Below, in pieces: positions 17,588-23,787 of a stretch of 36,273 bases of DNA (positions are counted from its first letter, which is position 1; each line of letters starts with the position of its first letter). Source of the stretch: Streptomyces griseoluteus (lineage in GTDB: Bacteria > Actinomycetota > Actinomycetes > Streptomycetales > Streptomycetaceae); assembly GCA_000717735.1 (NCBI GenBank), contig JOBE01000065.1, forward strand, positions 1-36,273, in the 5' to 3' direction. The notes beneath the pieces are model-generated. The model made no database searches. It saw only the letters and a list, made by a program, of their open reading frames with translations, and was not told the origin of the DNA. A program made the position numbers and the translations under genes.

Positions 17588-17851
17588 TCAGACGGCGGCC
17601 TTCTTCAGGCGGCGTCGCTCGCGCTCGGAGAGACCGCCCCAGATGCCGAACCGTTCGTCGTTCTGCAAGGCGTATTCGAGGCATTCGGAGCGGACCTCGC
17701 AGGCGAGGCAGACCTTCTTGGCCTCGCGGGTCGAGCCGCCCTTCTCGGGGAAGAAGGACTCGGGATCGGTCTGGGCGCACAGCGCGCGCTCCTGCCAGCC
17801 GAGTTCTTCGTCCGCGTCCTCGACCAGCAGTTCCTGGAACAACTCGGTCAT
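17588..17851 (-). CDS. whiB: Sporulation regulator WhiB (Wbl family, [4Fe-4S] protein)
   Basis: This 87-residue protein is nearly identical to the Streptomyces coelicolor developmental regulator WhiB as I know it. Four Cys residues (25, 48, 51, 57; LCAQTDP, VCLACEVRSEC) hold the [4Fe-4S] cluster. The GIWGG turn follows, then the basic tail SERERRRLKKAAV for DNA contact. WhiB acts with WhiA, and in Wbl proteins generally with the principal sigma factor, to trigger the switch from aerial growth to sporulation septation. The ATG is preceded by GAGGGG about 5 nt upstream. A TTGACT/TGTAAT promoter lies 66 nt before the start and a strong terminator follows, so it is monocistronic. Confidence 0.97.
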   Translation of the reverse strand: MTELFQELLVEDADEELGWQERALCAQTDPESFFPEKGGSTREAKKVCLACEVRSECLEYALQNDERFGIWGGLSERERRRLKKAAV

Positions 17852-17923
17852 GTGCGCCCCTCGTCTGTTCTGTGCGTCCCCGTGGTGTAGCCGTTGCGAA
17901 CCCGGCCGAACGACACGAGTGAA

Positions 17924-17952
17924 ATTACAAGTTCGTGCTCTGCGCGAGTCAA
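17924..17952 (-). promoter_or_regulatory. whiB promoter with a GACAC motif at the predicted start point
   Basis: The minus strand has TTGACT (17947-17952) and TGTAAT (17924-17929) separated by exactly 17 bp. Transcription would start near 17917, giving a 5' UTR of about 65 nt. A GACAC (plus strand, 17912-17916), the known WhiA recognition motif, lies at the predicted start point; another is at 18034-18038. WhiA binding is inference from the 5-bp motif only. Confidence 0.7.
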
Positions 17953-18244
17953 GCCGAGATCTGCTATTGGGCCCGGTATTCACTCTGCGGAACCAAGCGT
18001 AAGCGGAAAGTGTTCAAATCACCAAAAAACGTGACACATGCCACCGGCCTGGGTGCACCGCGCGGCCCCGCGAGGGAGGACGCCCGAGACTTCGATCTTG
18101 TTGCGATCAAGCCAGGGAAGCGACCCGGATCACGTTTGCGGGCGCAGCTGAAGCGCCATCTCTCCTGGTCCGCGCCTGAACAAACCTTTCTCCGGGCACC
18201 GTAACCGGATGAGGTGAAACATTACCCCCAAATCGGTCATTGAG

Positions 18245-18274
18245 TTGACAGTCGGGTCCCGTTACGGCCACCTT
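18245..18274 (+). promoter_or_regulatory. Promoter of the polycysteine leader and cysteine dioxygenase gene
   Basis: A consensus -35 TTGACA (18245-18250) is followed after 18 bp by CACCTT (18269-18274), which keeps the key A and final T of a -10 box. The predicted start, 7 nt on, falls at the ATG of the leader ORF (18282), which has no Shine-Dalgarno sequence. The transcript is therefore probably leaderless. The rest of the whiB-to-leader spacer (17953-18244) holds no gene that I can see. Confidence 0.6.
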
Positions 18275-18281
18275 TGGTGGC

Positions 18282-18374
18282 ATGCCAGCGACCGCAGCGC
18301 TCTCCGCGACCCACAGCCGTGGGTTCCGCCGCGCTGTCCAGGCGCGCTGTTGCTGTTGTTGTCCCAGCTGTTGA
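18282..18374 (+). CDS. Polycysteine leader peptide, predicted cysteine-responsive attenuator
   Basis: The 30-codon ORF runs ATG to TGA. It starts MPATAALSATHSRG and ends RCCCCCPSC: five consecutive Cys codons at 18348-18362 and a sixth just before the stop. Five of the six are TGT, against the strong TGC preference of such a GC-rich genome. It has no SD, but the predicted transcription start falls on its ATG, as in mycobacterial leaderless polycysteine short ORFs that act as cysteine attenuators. It ends 129 bp before the cysteine dioxygenase-family gene. Slow decoding of the Cys run when Cys-tRNA is scarce would hold a ribosome over the downstream repeats and change mRNA folding. The peptide itself probably has no function. 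Sequence and placement are seen; mechanism is inferred. Confidence 0.75.
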   Translation: MPATAALSATHSRGFRRAVQARCCCCCPSC

Positions 18375-18402
18375 TGCCGCAGAGCTCCAGCTGTTGATGC
18401 CG
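18364..18402 (+). repeat. 16-bp direct repeat spanning the leader stop codon
   Basis: CCAGCTGTTGATGCCG occurs at 18364-18379, covering the last leader codons and stop, and again exactly at 18387-18402. Each copy contains GATGC, able to pair with GCATC at 18407-18411, so the two copies could compete for one partner. A ribosome stalled on the Cys codons would cover the first copy. Confidence 0.7.
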
Positions 18403-18425
18403 TAGCGCATCGGCTCCTTCCCCCA

Positions 18426-18493
18426 GCGTCACCCTGCGTCACTCGCGTCACCTGTTCTTCGTGACCCCACCGCTTCTGTTTCTGCTGAGGAAC
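18426..18493 (+). promoter_or_regulatory. Candidate RNA switch region before the cysteine dioxygenase start
   Basis: Three GCGTCAC copies lie at 18426-18432, 18436-18442 and 18445-18451. GUUCUUCG (18454-18461) can pair with the Shine-Dalgarno segment UGAGGAAC (18486-18493) of the next gene, 8 bp with two wobbles. Alternatively GUCAC (18447-18451) can pair with GUGAC (18461-18465), leaving GUUCUUC in a loop. These two folds exclude each other. Pairing is read from sequence; switching is inference. Confidence 0.45.
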
Positions 18494-18503
18494 CACCCCA
18501 CCC

Positions 18504-19058
18504 ATGAACATGGACAGCGACCTTCAGATCGCCGGCGACATCCTCGAGGTCCCCCACCTCCTCCAGCCCGAGCGCGCCCACCCGGTCACCGTGGCCGAGT
18601 TCGCCGGCCTCGCGCGCTCGATCGCCGACGACCGCGCCCAGTGGGCCCCGTACGTCGAGTACGACGCCACCACCCGCTGGTACCACCGCCTGCGCACCGG
18701 CCCCGGCTACGAGGTCTGGCTGCTCTCCTGGGTGCCCGGCCAGGGCAGCGGGCTCCACGACCACGGCGTCTCCTCCGGCGTACTGACCGTCCTCGACGGC
18801 GAACTGACGGAGCGTACGGACCGGGGCGTACGGACGCTCGGCGGCGGCGCGCAGCGCGTCTTCGCGCCGGGATACGTCCACGAGGTCGTCAACGACTCCC
18901 TCGAACCGGCGGTCAGCCTGCACGTCTACTTCCCCGGCCTCACCGAGATGCCGATGCACGAGTCGCTCCAGGCGCAGTGCGCCCCGGCGACTCCGGTGGC
19001 CCCGGCGGCGGCCGGGACGTCTTCCGCCCCGGCGGCACCGGGGTTGATCAGCTCCTGA
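18504..19058 (+). CDS. Cysteine dioxygenase-family cupin protein
   Basis: This 184-residue cytoplasmic non-haem iron cupin resembles type I cysteine dioxygenase, which oxidises cysteine to cysteine sulfinate. The metal-binding triad is visible: His85 and His87 in GLHDHGVSSGVLTVLDGEL, and His126 in APGYVHEVVND. The C-terminal 40 residues are Ala/Pro-rich and dispensable-looking. ATG 18504 has GAGGA about 12 nt upstream; ATG 18510 is an alternative. The polycysteine leader directly upstream agrees with a cysteine-linked role. fbiA begins 13 bp downstream, so the F420 genes may share its transcript. A different thiol or small-molecule substrate is possible, since cupin specificity is hard to read. 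Confidence 0.88.
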   Translation: MNMDSDLQIAGDILEVPHLLQPERAHPVTVAEFAGLARSIADDRAQWAPYVEYDATTRWYHRLRTGPGYEVWLLSWVPGQGSGLHDHGVSSGVLTVLDGELTERTDRGVRTLGGGAQRVFAPGYVHEVVNDSLEPAVSLHVYFPGLTEMPMHESLQAQCAPATPVAPAAAGTSSAPAAPGLISS

Positions 19059-19071
19059 GAGACTGCTGTGC

Positions 19072-20028
19072 ATGCGCATTGTGGTTCTGGCCGGCGGCAT
19101 CGGTGGTGCCCGTTTCCTTCGCGGCCTCAAGGAGGCCGCGCCGGACGCGGAGATCACGGTCATCGGCAACACCGGTGACGACATCCATCTCTTCGGGCTG
19201 AAGGTCTGCCCCGACCTGGACACGGTGATGTACACCCTCGGCGGTGGCATCAACGAGGAGCAGGGCTGGGGCCGTGCGGACGAGTCCTTCGCCGTCAAGG
19301 GGGAGCTCGCGGCGTACGGGGTCGGACCCGAGTGGTTCGGCCTCGGCGACCGGGACTTCGCCACCCACATCGTCCGTACGCAGATGCTCGGCGCGGGCTA
19401 CCCGCTGAGCGCCGTCACCGAGGCGCTGTGCGCCCGCTGGCAGCCGGGCGTCCGTCTCCTCCCCATGTCCGACGACCGCGTCGAGACGCATGTGGCGATC
19501 GAGGTCGACGGCGAGCAGCGCGCGGTGCACTTCCAGGAGTACTGGGTGAAGCTGCGGGCCTCGGTGGACGCCAAGGCGATCGTGCCGGTCGGCGCGGAGG
19601 CCGCGAAGCCCGCGCCGGGTGTCCTGGAGGCCGTCGCCGAGGCGGACGTGATCCTCTTCCCGCCGTCCAACCCCGTGGTGAGCGTCGGCACGATCCTCGC
19701 CGTGCCCGGCATCCGGGAGGCGATCGTCGCGGCCGGCGCGCCCGTCGTGGGCCTCTCCCCCATCGTCGGGGACGCGCCGGTGCGCGGCATGGCCGACAAG
19801 GTGCTCGCGGCGGTGGGCGTGGAGTCCACGGCCGCGGCGGTCGCCCGGAACTACGGTTCCGGGCTCATCGACGGCTGGCTCGTCGACACCGTCGACGCGG
19901 GCGCGGTCGCGGAGGTCGAGGCGGCGGGCATCCGCTGCCGCGCGGTCCCGCTGATGATGACCGACGTCGGGGCGACGGCCGCGATGGCCCGGGAGGCACT
20001 GGCCCTCGCCGAGGAGGTCCGGGGATGA
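19072..20028 (+). CDS. fbiA: Phosphoenolpyruvate or 2-phospho-L-lactate transferase, F420 biosynthesis
   Basis: The 318-residue CofD/FbiA enzyme transfers a phosphoenolpyruvyl (bacterial) or phospholactyl moiety from its guanosine-diphosphate carrier to the deazaflavin Fo, forming dehydro-F420-0 or F420-0. Visible motifs are [16 protein letters not shown] at the N terminus, [14 protein letters not shown] around 30-43, and [17 protein letters not shown] near 200-216. A clear SD is lacking; GAGACT 7 nt before the ATG may be a -10 of a leaderless internal promoter, or the gene is read from the cysteine dioxygenase transcript. Its TGA overlaps the fbiB ATG (ATGA), so the two are translationally coupled. 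Confidence 0.95.
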   Translation: MRIVVLAGGIGGARFLRGLKEAAPDAEITVIGNTGDDIHLFGLKVCPDLDTVMYTLGGGINEEQGWGRADESFAVKGELAAYGVGPEWFGLGDRDFATHIVRTQMLGAGYPLSAVTEALCARWQPGVRLLPMSDDRVETHVAIEVDGEQRAVHFQEYWVKLRASVDAKAIVPVGAEAAKPAPGVLEAVAEADVILFPPSNPVVSVGTILAVPGIREAIVAAGAPVVGLSPIVGDAPVRGMADKVLAAVGVESTAAAVARNYGSGLIDGWLVDTVDAGAVAEVEAAGIRCRAVPLMMTDVGATAAMAREALALAEEVRG

Positions 20029-21350
20029 CTCCCCTGTCCGAGGTGACCGCCGCGCCTCCTTCGTACCGGGTCTGGGCGCTGCCCGGGCTGCCCGAGGTCG
20101 CGGCCGGGGACGATCTGGCCAAGCTGATCGCCTCCGTCTCGCCGGAGCTCGCCGACGGGGACGTCCTCCTCGTCACCTCCAAGATCGTGAGCAAGGCCGA
20201 GGGGCGGGTGATCGCCGCCGACGACCGCGAGGAGGCCATCGACGCCGAGACGGTACGGGTGGTGGCGCGGCGCGGCGCCCTGCGGATCGTCGAGAACCGG
20301 CAGGGGCTCGTCATGGCCGCCGCCGGTGTCGACGCCTCCAACACCCCTGCCGGGACGGTGCTGTTGCTGCCCGAGGACCCCGACGCCTCGGCCCGGCGCA
20401 TCCGTTCGGGGCTGCGCGAGGCGCTCGGCGTCGACGTGGGCGTCGTCGTCACGGACACCTTCGGGCGGCCCTGGCGCGGCGGGCTCACCGACGTGGCGAT
20501 CGGGGCGGCCGGCGTGCGCGTCCTCGACGACCTGCGGGGCGGGACCGACGCGTACGGCAATCCGCTGAGCGCGACCGTGGTCGCCACCGCCGACGAACTC
20601 GCCGCCGCCGGCGACCTGGTGAAGGGCAAGGCGGAGGGTCTTCCGGTCGCCGTCGTGCGCGGTCTGCCGCACGTGGTGGCGGGGGACGAGGAGCCGGGGG
20701 CGCGGGCGCTGGTGCGCGGCGCCGCCGACGACATGTTCCGGCTCGGGACGTCGGAGGCCGTACGGGAGGCGGTGACGCTGCGGCGGACCGTACGGGAGTT
20801 CACCGACGACCCGGTCGACCCGGGCGCGGTACGGCGCGCGGTCGCGGCGGCCGTCACGGCTCCGGCCCCGCACCACACCACGCCGTGGCGGTTCGTGCTC
20901 CTGGAGTCGGCGGCGTCGCGGGTACGACTGCTCGACGCGATGCGGGACGCGTGGATCGCTGACCTGCGGCGGGACGGCAGGTCCGAGGAGTCCGTCGCCA
21001 AGCGGGTGCGGCGCGGGGACGTCCTGCGCAACGCGCCCTACCTGGCGGTGCCCTGCCTCGTCATGGACGGCTCCCACCACTACGGCGACCCTCGCAGGGA
21101 CGCCGCCGAGCGCGAGATGTTCGTGGTGGCGGCGGGCGCGGGCGTACAGAACTTCCTGGTGGCGCTCGCGGGTGAGCGGCTGGGCTCGGCGTGGGTGTCC
21201 TCGACGATGTTCTGCCGGGACGTCGTACGGGAGGTCCTCGGCCTGCCGGACGGCTGGGACCCGATGGGCGCGGTGGCGATCGGGCATCCGGCGTCGGCGC
21301 CGAAGGAGCGGGCCGCGCGGTCGGCCTCGGATTTCGTCACCGTACGGTGA
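20025..21350 (+). CDS. fbiB: Bifunctional F420 biosynthesis protein FbiB: gamma-glutamyl ligase plus FMN reductase-like domain
   Basis: This is a 441-residue two-domain protein. Residues 1-245 are the CofE-like F420-0:gamma-glutamyl ligase, with [16 protein letters not shown], the GTP/metal-binding [20 protein letters not shown], and [26 protein letters not shown]. Residues 250-441 are a nitroreductase-fold FMN domain ([44 protein letters not shown]), which reduces the dehydro intermediate in actinobacteria. It thus completes and polyglutamylates F420. The ATG overlaps the fbiA stop by 4 nt. The gene ends 12 bp from the convergent glycosylase gene. Confidence 0.95.
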   Translation: MTPLSEVTAAPPSYRVWALPGLPEVAAGDDLAKLIASVSPELADGDVLLVTSKIVSKAEGRVIAADDREEAIDAETVRVVARRGALRIVENRQGLVMAAAGVDASNTPAGTVLLLPEDPDASARRIRSGLREALGVDVGVVVTDTFGRPWRGGLTDVAIGAAGVRVLDDLRGGTDAYGNPLSATVVATADELAAAGDLVKGKAEGLPVAVVRGLPHVVAGDEEPGARALVRGAADDMFRLGTSEAVREAVTLRRTVREFTDDPVDPGAVRRAVAAAVTAPAPHHTTPWRFVLLESAASRVRLLDAMRDAWIADLRRDGRSEESVAKRVRRGDVLRNAPYLAVPCLVMDGSHHYGDPRRDAAEREMFVVAAGAGVQNFLVALAGERLGSAWVSSTMFCRDVVREVLGLPDGWDPMGAVAIGHPASAPKERAARSASDFVTVR

Positions 21351-21362
21351 ACTCCGCGCCCC

Positions 21363-22337
21363 CTACAGCGCCCTGATGTCGTTCGGCGTCATCCGGGGTG
21401 CCCTGCGGGGCGGGACGCGGCCGCTGAGGAGGATCAGGCGGGCCGCGCGGTGGCGTTGGCCCGCGTAGGGAGCCAGCAGGTCCAGCATCGCCTCGTCGTC
21501 GGTCGTACGGTCGCCCGCGAGGGCCCAGCCGACGATGCCGGGGAGGTGGAGGTCGCCGGTGGTGACCTCGTCGGCGGCGCCGTTGCTGCGCTGGATCGTT
21601 TCGGCGCTCGTCCAGGGGCCGATCCCGGGGACCAGTTCCAGGCGCCTGCGGGCCGCCGGCGGGTCCATGTGCGCGGCCTCCTCCAGGCGGGCGGCGACCT
21701 GGGCGGCGCGGACGATCGTGGCCGAGCGCTTGCCGTCGACGTTCGCGCGGTGCCACTCCCAGGAGGGGATCCGCGTCCAGGTGCGGGCGTCGGGCATCGC
21801 GTACATGCCCTCGGGGGCGGGGCCGGGGGCGGGATCGCCGTACTTCCGTACGAGGGCGCGCCAGGACCCGTACGCCTCGGTCGTGGTCACCTTCTGCTCC
21901 AGGACCGACGGGATCAGCGACTCCAGGACCAGGCCCGTGCGGGTGAGGCGCAGGCCGGGGCGGCGGCGGTGGGTCGCCAGGAGCAGTTTGTGGCGGGGGA
22001 CGAAGGCGGCCGGGTCGTCCTCGGCGCCGAGCAGGGCGGGGAGGCGGTCCATGAGCCAGGTCGCTCCCGGGCCCCAGGCCTCGGCCGCGGGCCGTCCCTC
22101 GCGGATGCGGATACGGAGGGTTCCGGGGCCGTCGGGGGTGCGGCTGGCCCGCCAGACGGAGCCGTCGGGGGTGGTGCGGAAGGTGGGGTCGGCGGGGCCG
22201 CGGCGGAGGGGGCCGAGGGTGAGGCCGAGGTCCAGGTCGGCCGGACCGTCCCCTTCCAGGGCGTGGCTCCGGGGGAGCTCTCCGCCGCGCACGGTGGTGC
22301 GGGTGGGGTTGGTGGGGGGTGTGAAGCGGCCGGCCAT
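21363..22337 (-). CDS. DNA-3-methyladenine glycosylase 2 / AlkA-like HhH-GPD protein
   Basis: This is a 324-residue base-excision repair glycosylase. The helix-hairpin-helix LVPGIGPWTSAE at 235-246 binds the DNA backbone, and the catalytic Asp is Asp262 in TTGDLHLPGIV. The N-terminal region (about 40-140) has the extra beta domain of AlkA-type enzymes, and SLIPSVLEQKVTTTEA around 140-155 begins the HhH-GPD fold. It should remove alkylated purines. It has no SD: TAGTCT (22345-22350, minus strand) lies 7 nt before the ATG, which suggests a leaderless transcript. It converges on fbiB. Substrate range is not readable from sequence. Confidence 0.9.
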   Translation of the reverse strand: MAGRFTPPTNPTRTTVRGGELPRSHALEGDGPADLDLGLTLGPLRRGPADPTFRTTPDGSVWRASRTPDGPGTLRIRIREGRPAAEAWGPGATWLMDRLPALLGAEDDPAAFVPRHKLLLATHRRRPGLRLTRTGLVLESLIPSVLEQKVTTTEAYGSWRALVRKYGDPAPGPAPEGMYAMPDARTWTRIPSWEWHRANVDGKRSATIVRAAQVAARLEEAAHMDPPAARRRLELVPGIGPWTSAETIQRSNGAADEVTTGDLHLPGIVGWALAGDRTTDDEAMLDLLAPYAGQRHRAARLILLSGRVPPRRAPRMTPNDIRAL

Positions 22338-22344
22338 GGCTATG

Positions 22345-22350
22345 AGACTA
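22345..22350 (-). promoter_or_regulatory. Candidate leaderless -10 box of the DNA glycosylase gene
   Basis: TAGTCT, 7 nt before the ATG, puts the predicted transcription start on the start codon. No good -35 is visible. Confidence 0.4.
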
Positions 22351-22357
22351 CGCGGAG

Positions 22358-22391
22358 CCCTGGCGGGTGCGGGGCCCTGGCGGGTGCGGGG
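22358..22391. repeat. Tandem repeat, 2 x 17 bp
   Basis: CCCTGGCGGGTGCGGGG occurs twice in exact tandem, upstream of the DNA glycosylase start and its candidate -10 box. Confidence 0.8.
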
Positions 22392-22500
22392 GCTGCGGGA
22401 GTGGCGCGGTTCCGTGCGGGGGCCGTACGCGCCGTCCCAGGTCCTTCGGGTGAACGAGCAGGGGGTCCGGGCACCGCCCTAGGGGGCGTGGTGCCCACCC

Positions 22501-22542
22501 TCCCCCAAGCTCTCGGCTTCGCTCGAGCAGGGGGACCCCCAT
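22501..22542. repeat. Streptomyces intergenic palindromic element
   Basis: A CCCCC arm, AAGCTCTCGGCTTCGCTCG and a GGGGG arm make an interrupted hairpin, followed by ACCCCCAT. I recognise this as one of the most widely dispersed intergenic elements of Streptomyces chromosomes, usually found between genes and near transcript ends. Here it lies between the manC-like gene and the glycosylase gene and may serve as a terminator. Recognition is from memory of the family. Confidence 0.7.
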
Positions 22543-22600
22543 CGCCCCTGCGGAACGTACGCCCACAACGGGGGGCGGCACCCGGTAGTGGCCCCTGGGG

Positions 22601-23683
22601 TTACTGGTCCGAGGAGAAGCGGACCGTGGCCGGGGGGAGGGTGGCGTCGCACCAGACGCGGACGCCCTCACGGAGTTCGTTGTCGGCGCCGACGTGGGCG
22701 CCGTCACCCACGACCGCGCCCGTCAGGACCGTACGGGCGCCGATGCGGGCGCCCGCGCCTATCAGGGAGTCGGTGATCACCGCGCCCGGTTCGACGACCG
22801 CGCCGGCCAGGAGCGTGGAGCCCGTGATGCGGGCGCCCTCGCCGACCACCGCGTCCGCGCCGACGACCGTGCCGCCGGTCAGCTTGGCGTCCGGGGCGAC
22901 GCGTGCCGTCGGCAGGACCAGGCGGTCGCCGCAGCGGCCCGGGACGGCCGGGGACGGGGCACGGCCGAGGACCAGGTCGGCGGAGCCGCGGACGAAGGCC
23001 TGCGGGGTGCCGAGGTCCAGCCAGTACGTGGAGTCGACCATGCCCTGGAGGTGCGCTCCGGAGGAGAGGAGCTCGGGGAAGGTCTCCCGTTCCACCGAGA
23101 CCGGGCGGCCGGCGGGGATCCGGTCGATGACCGAGCGGCGGAAGACGTACGCGCCCGCGTTGATCTGGTCCGTGACGATCTCTTCCGGGGTCTGGGGCTT
23201 CTCCAGGAAGGCCGTCACCCGGCCCGTCTCGTCCGTGGGGACCAGGCCGAAGGCTCTCGGGTCCTCCACCCGCGTGAGGTGGAGCGAGACGTCGGCGCCC
23301 GAGGAGGAGTGGGTGGCGACGAGGGCACCGATGTCGAGGCCCGTGAGGATGTCCCCGTTGAAGATGAGGACCGGGTCGTCGGGGCCGGAATGCAGCCGGG
23401 AGGCCACGTTGCGTATCGCGCCGCCGGTGCCGAGCGGTTCCTCCTCGGTGACGTACTCCAGGCTCAGGCCGAGTGCGGAACCGTCTCCGAAGTGCGGCTC
23501 GAAGACCTCGGCCAGGTAGGAGGTGGCGAGCACGATGTGCTCGACGCCGGCGGCGCGGGCGCGGGCCAGCTGGTGCGTCAGGAAGGGGACGCCCGCTGCC
23601 GGGACCATGGGTTTCGGCGTGTTGACCGTGAGGGGTCGCAGCCGTGTTCCCTTGCCACCGACCAGGAGGATCGCTTCTGTCAC
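22601..23683 (-). CDS. manC: Mannose-1-phosphate guanylyltransferase-like NDP-sugar pyrophosphorylase
   Basis: This 360-residue enzyme has an N-terminal nucleotidyltransferase domain: AILLVGGKGTRLRPLT and NTPKPMVPAAGVPF (residues 4-34), LGTGGAIRNV, and the metal Asp in VLIFNGDIL. A C-terminal left-handed beta-helix of hexapeptide repeats follows (about 255-345). This layout fits GDP-mannose pyrophosphorylases of the RfbA/GMPP type, and the syntenic Streptomyces gene is called manC. Glucose-1-phosphate specificity cannot be excluded from sequence. The start is GTG with only a weak purine stretch upstream. With manA and manB it would complete GDP-mannose synthesis for protein O-mannosylation and envelope glycans. 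Confidence 0.87.
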   Translation of the reverse strand: MTEAILLVGGKGTRLRPLTVNTPKPMVPAAGVPFLTHQLARARAAGVEHIVLATSYLAEVFEPHFGDGSALGLSLEYVTEEEPLGTGGAIRNVASRLHSGPDDPVLIFNGDILTGLDIGALVATHSSSGADVSLHLTRVEDPRAFGLVPTDETGRVTAFLEKPQTPEEIVTDQINAGAYVFRRSVIDRIPAGRPVSVERETFPELLSSGAHLQGMVDSTYWLDLGTPQAFVRGSADLVLGRAPSPAVPGRCGDRLVLPTARVAPDAKLTGGTVVGADAVVGEGARITGSTLLAGAVVEPGAVITDSLIGAGARIGARTVLTGAVVGDGAHVGADNELREGVRVWCDATLPPATVRFSSDQ

Positions 23684-23787
23684 CTTGTCGTCTCTGCTTC
23701 CTGTTCGGGGCCGGTCAGCTCGCCCGTCTCGGTCGTCCGTGCGATATGACCGGTCAGTTTAGGCAGATGGTTGCCCCGATGACCCCA

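Noticed and set aside
18375..18503. Intrinsic terminator (transcription attenuation) in the polycysteine leader
   Set aside because: I see no GC-rich stem followed by a U-tract or a long strong stem between the leader and the dioxygenase gene; translational control through SD access fits better.
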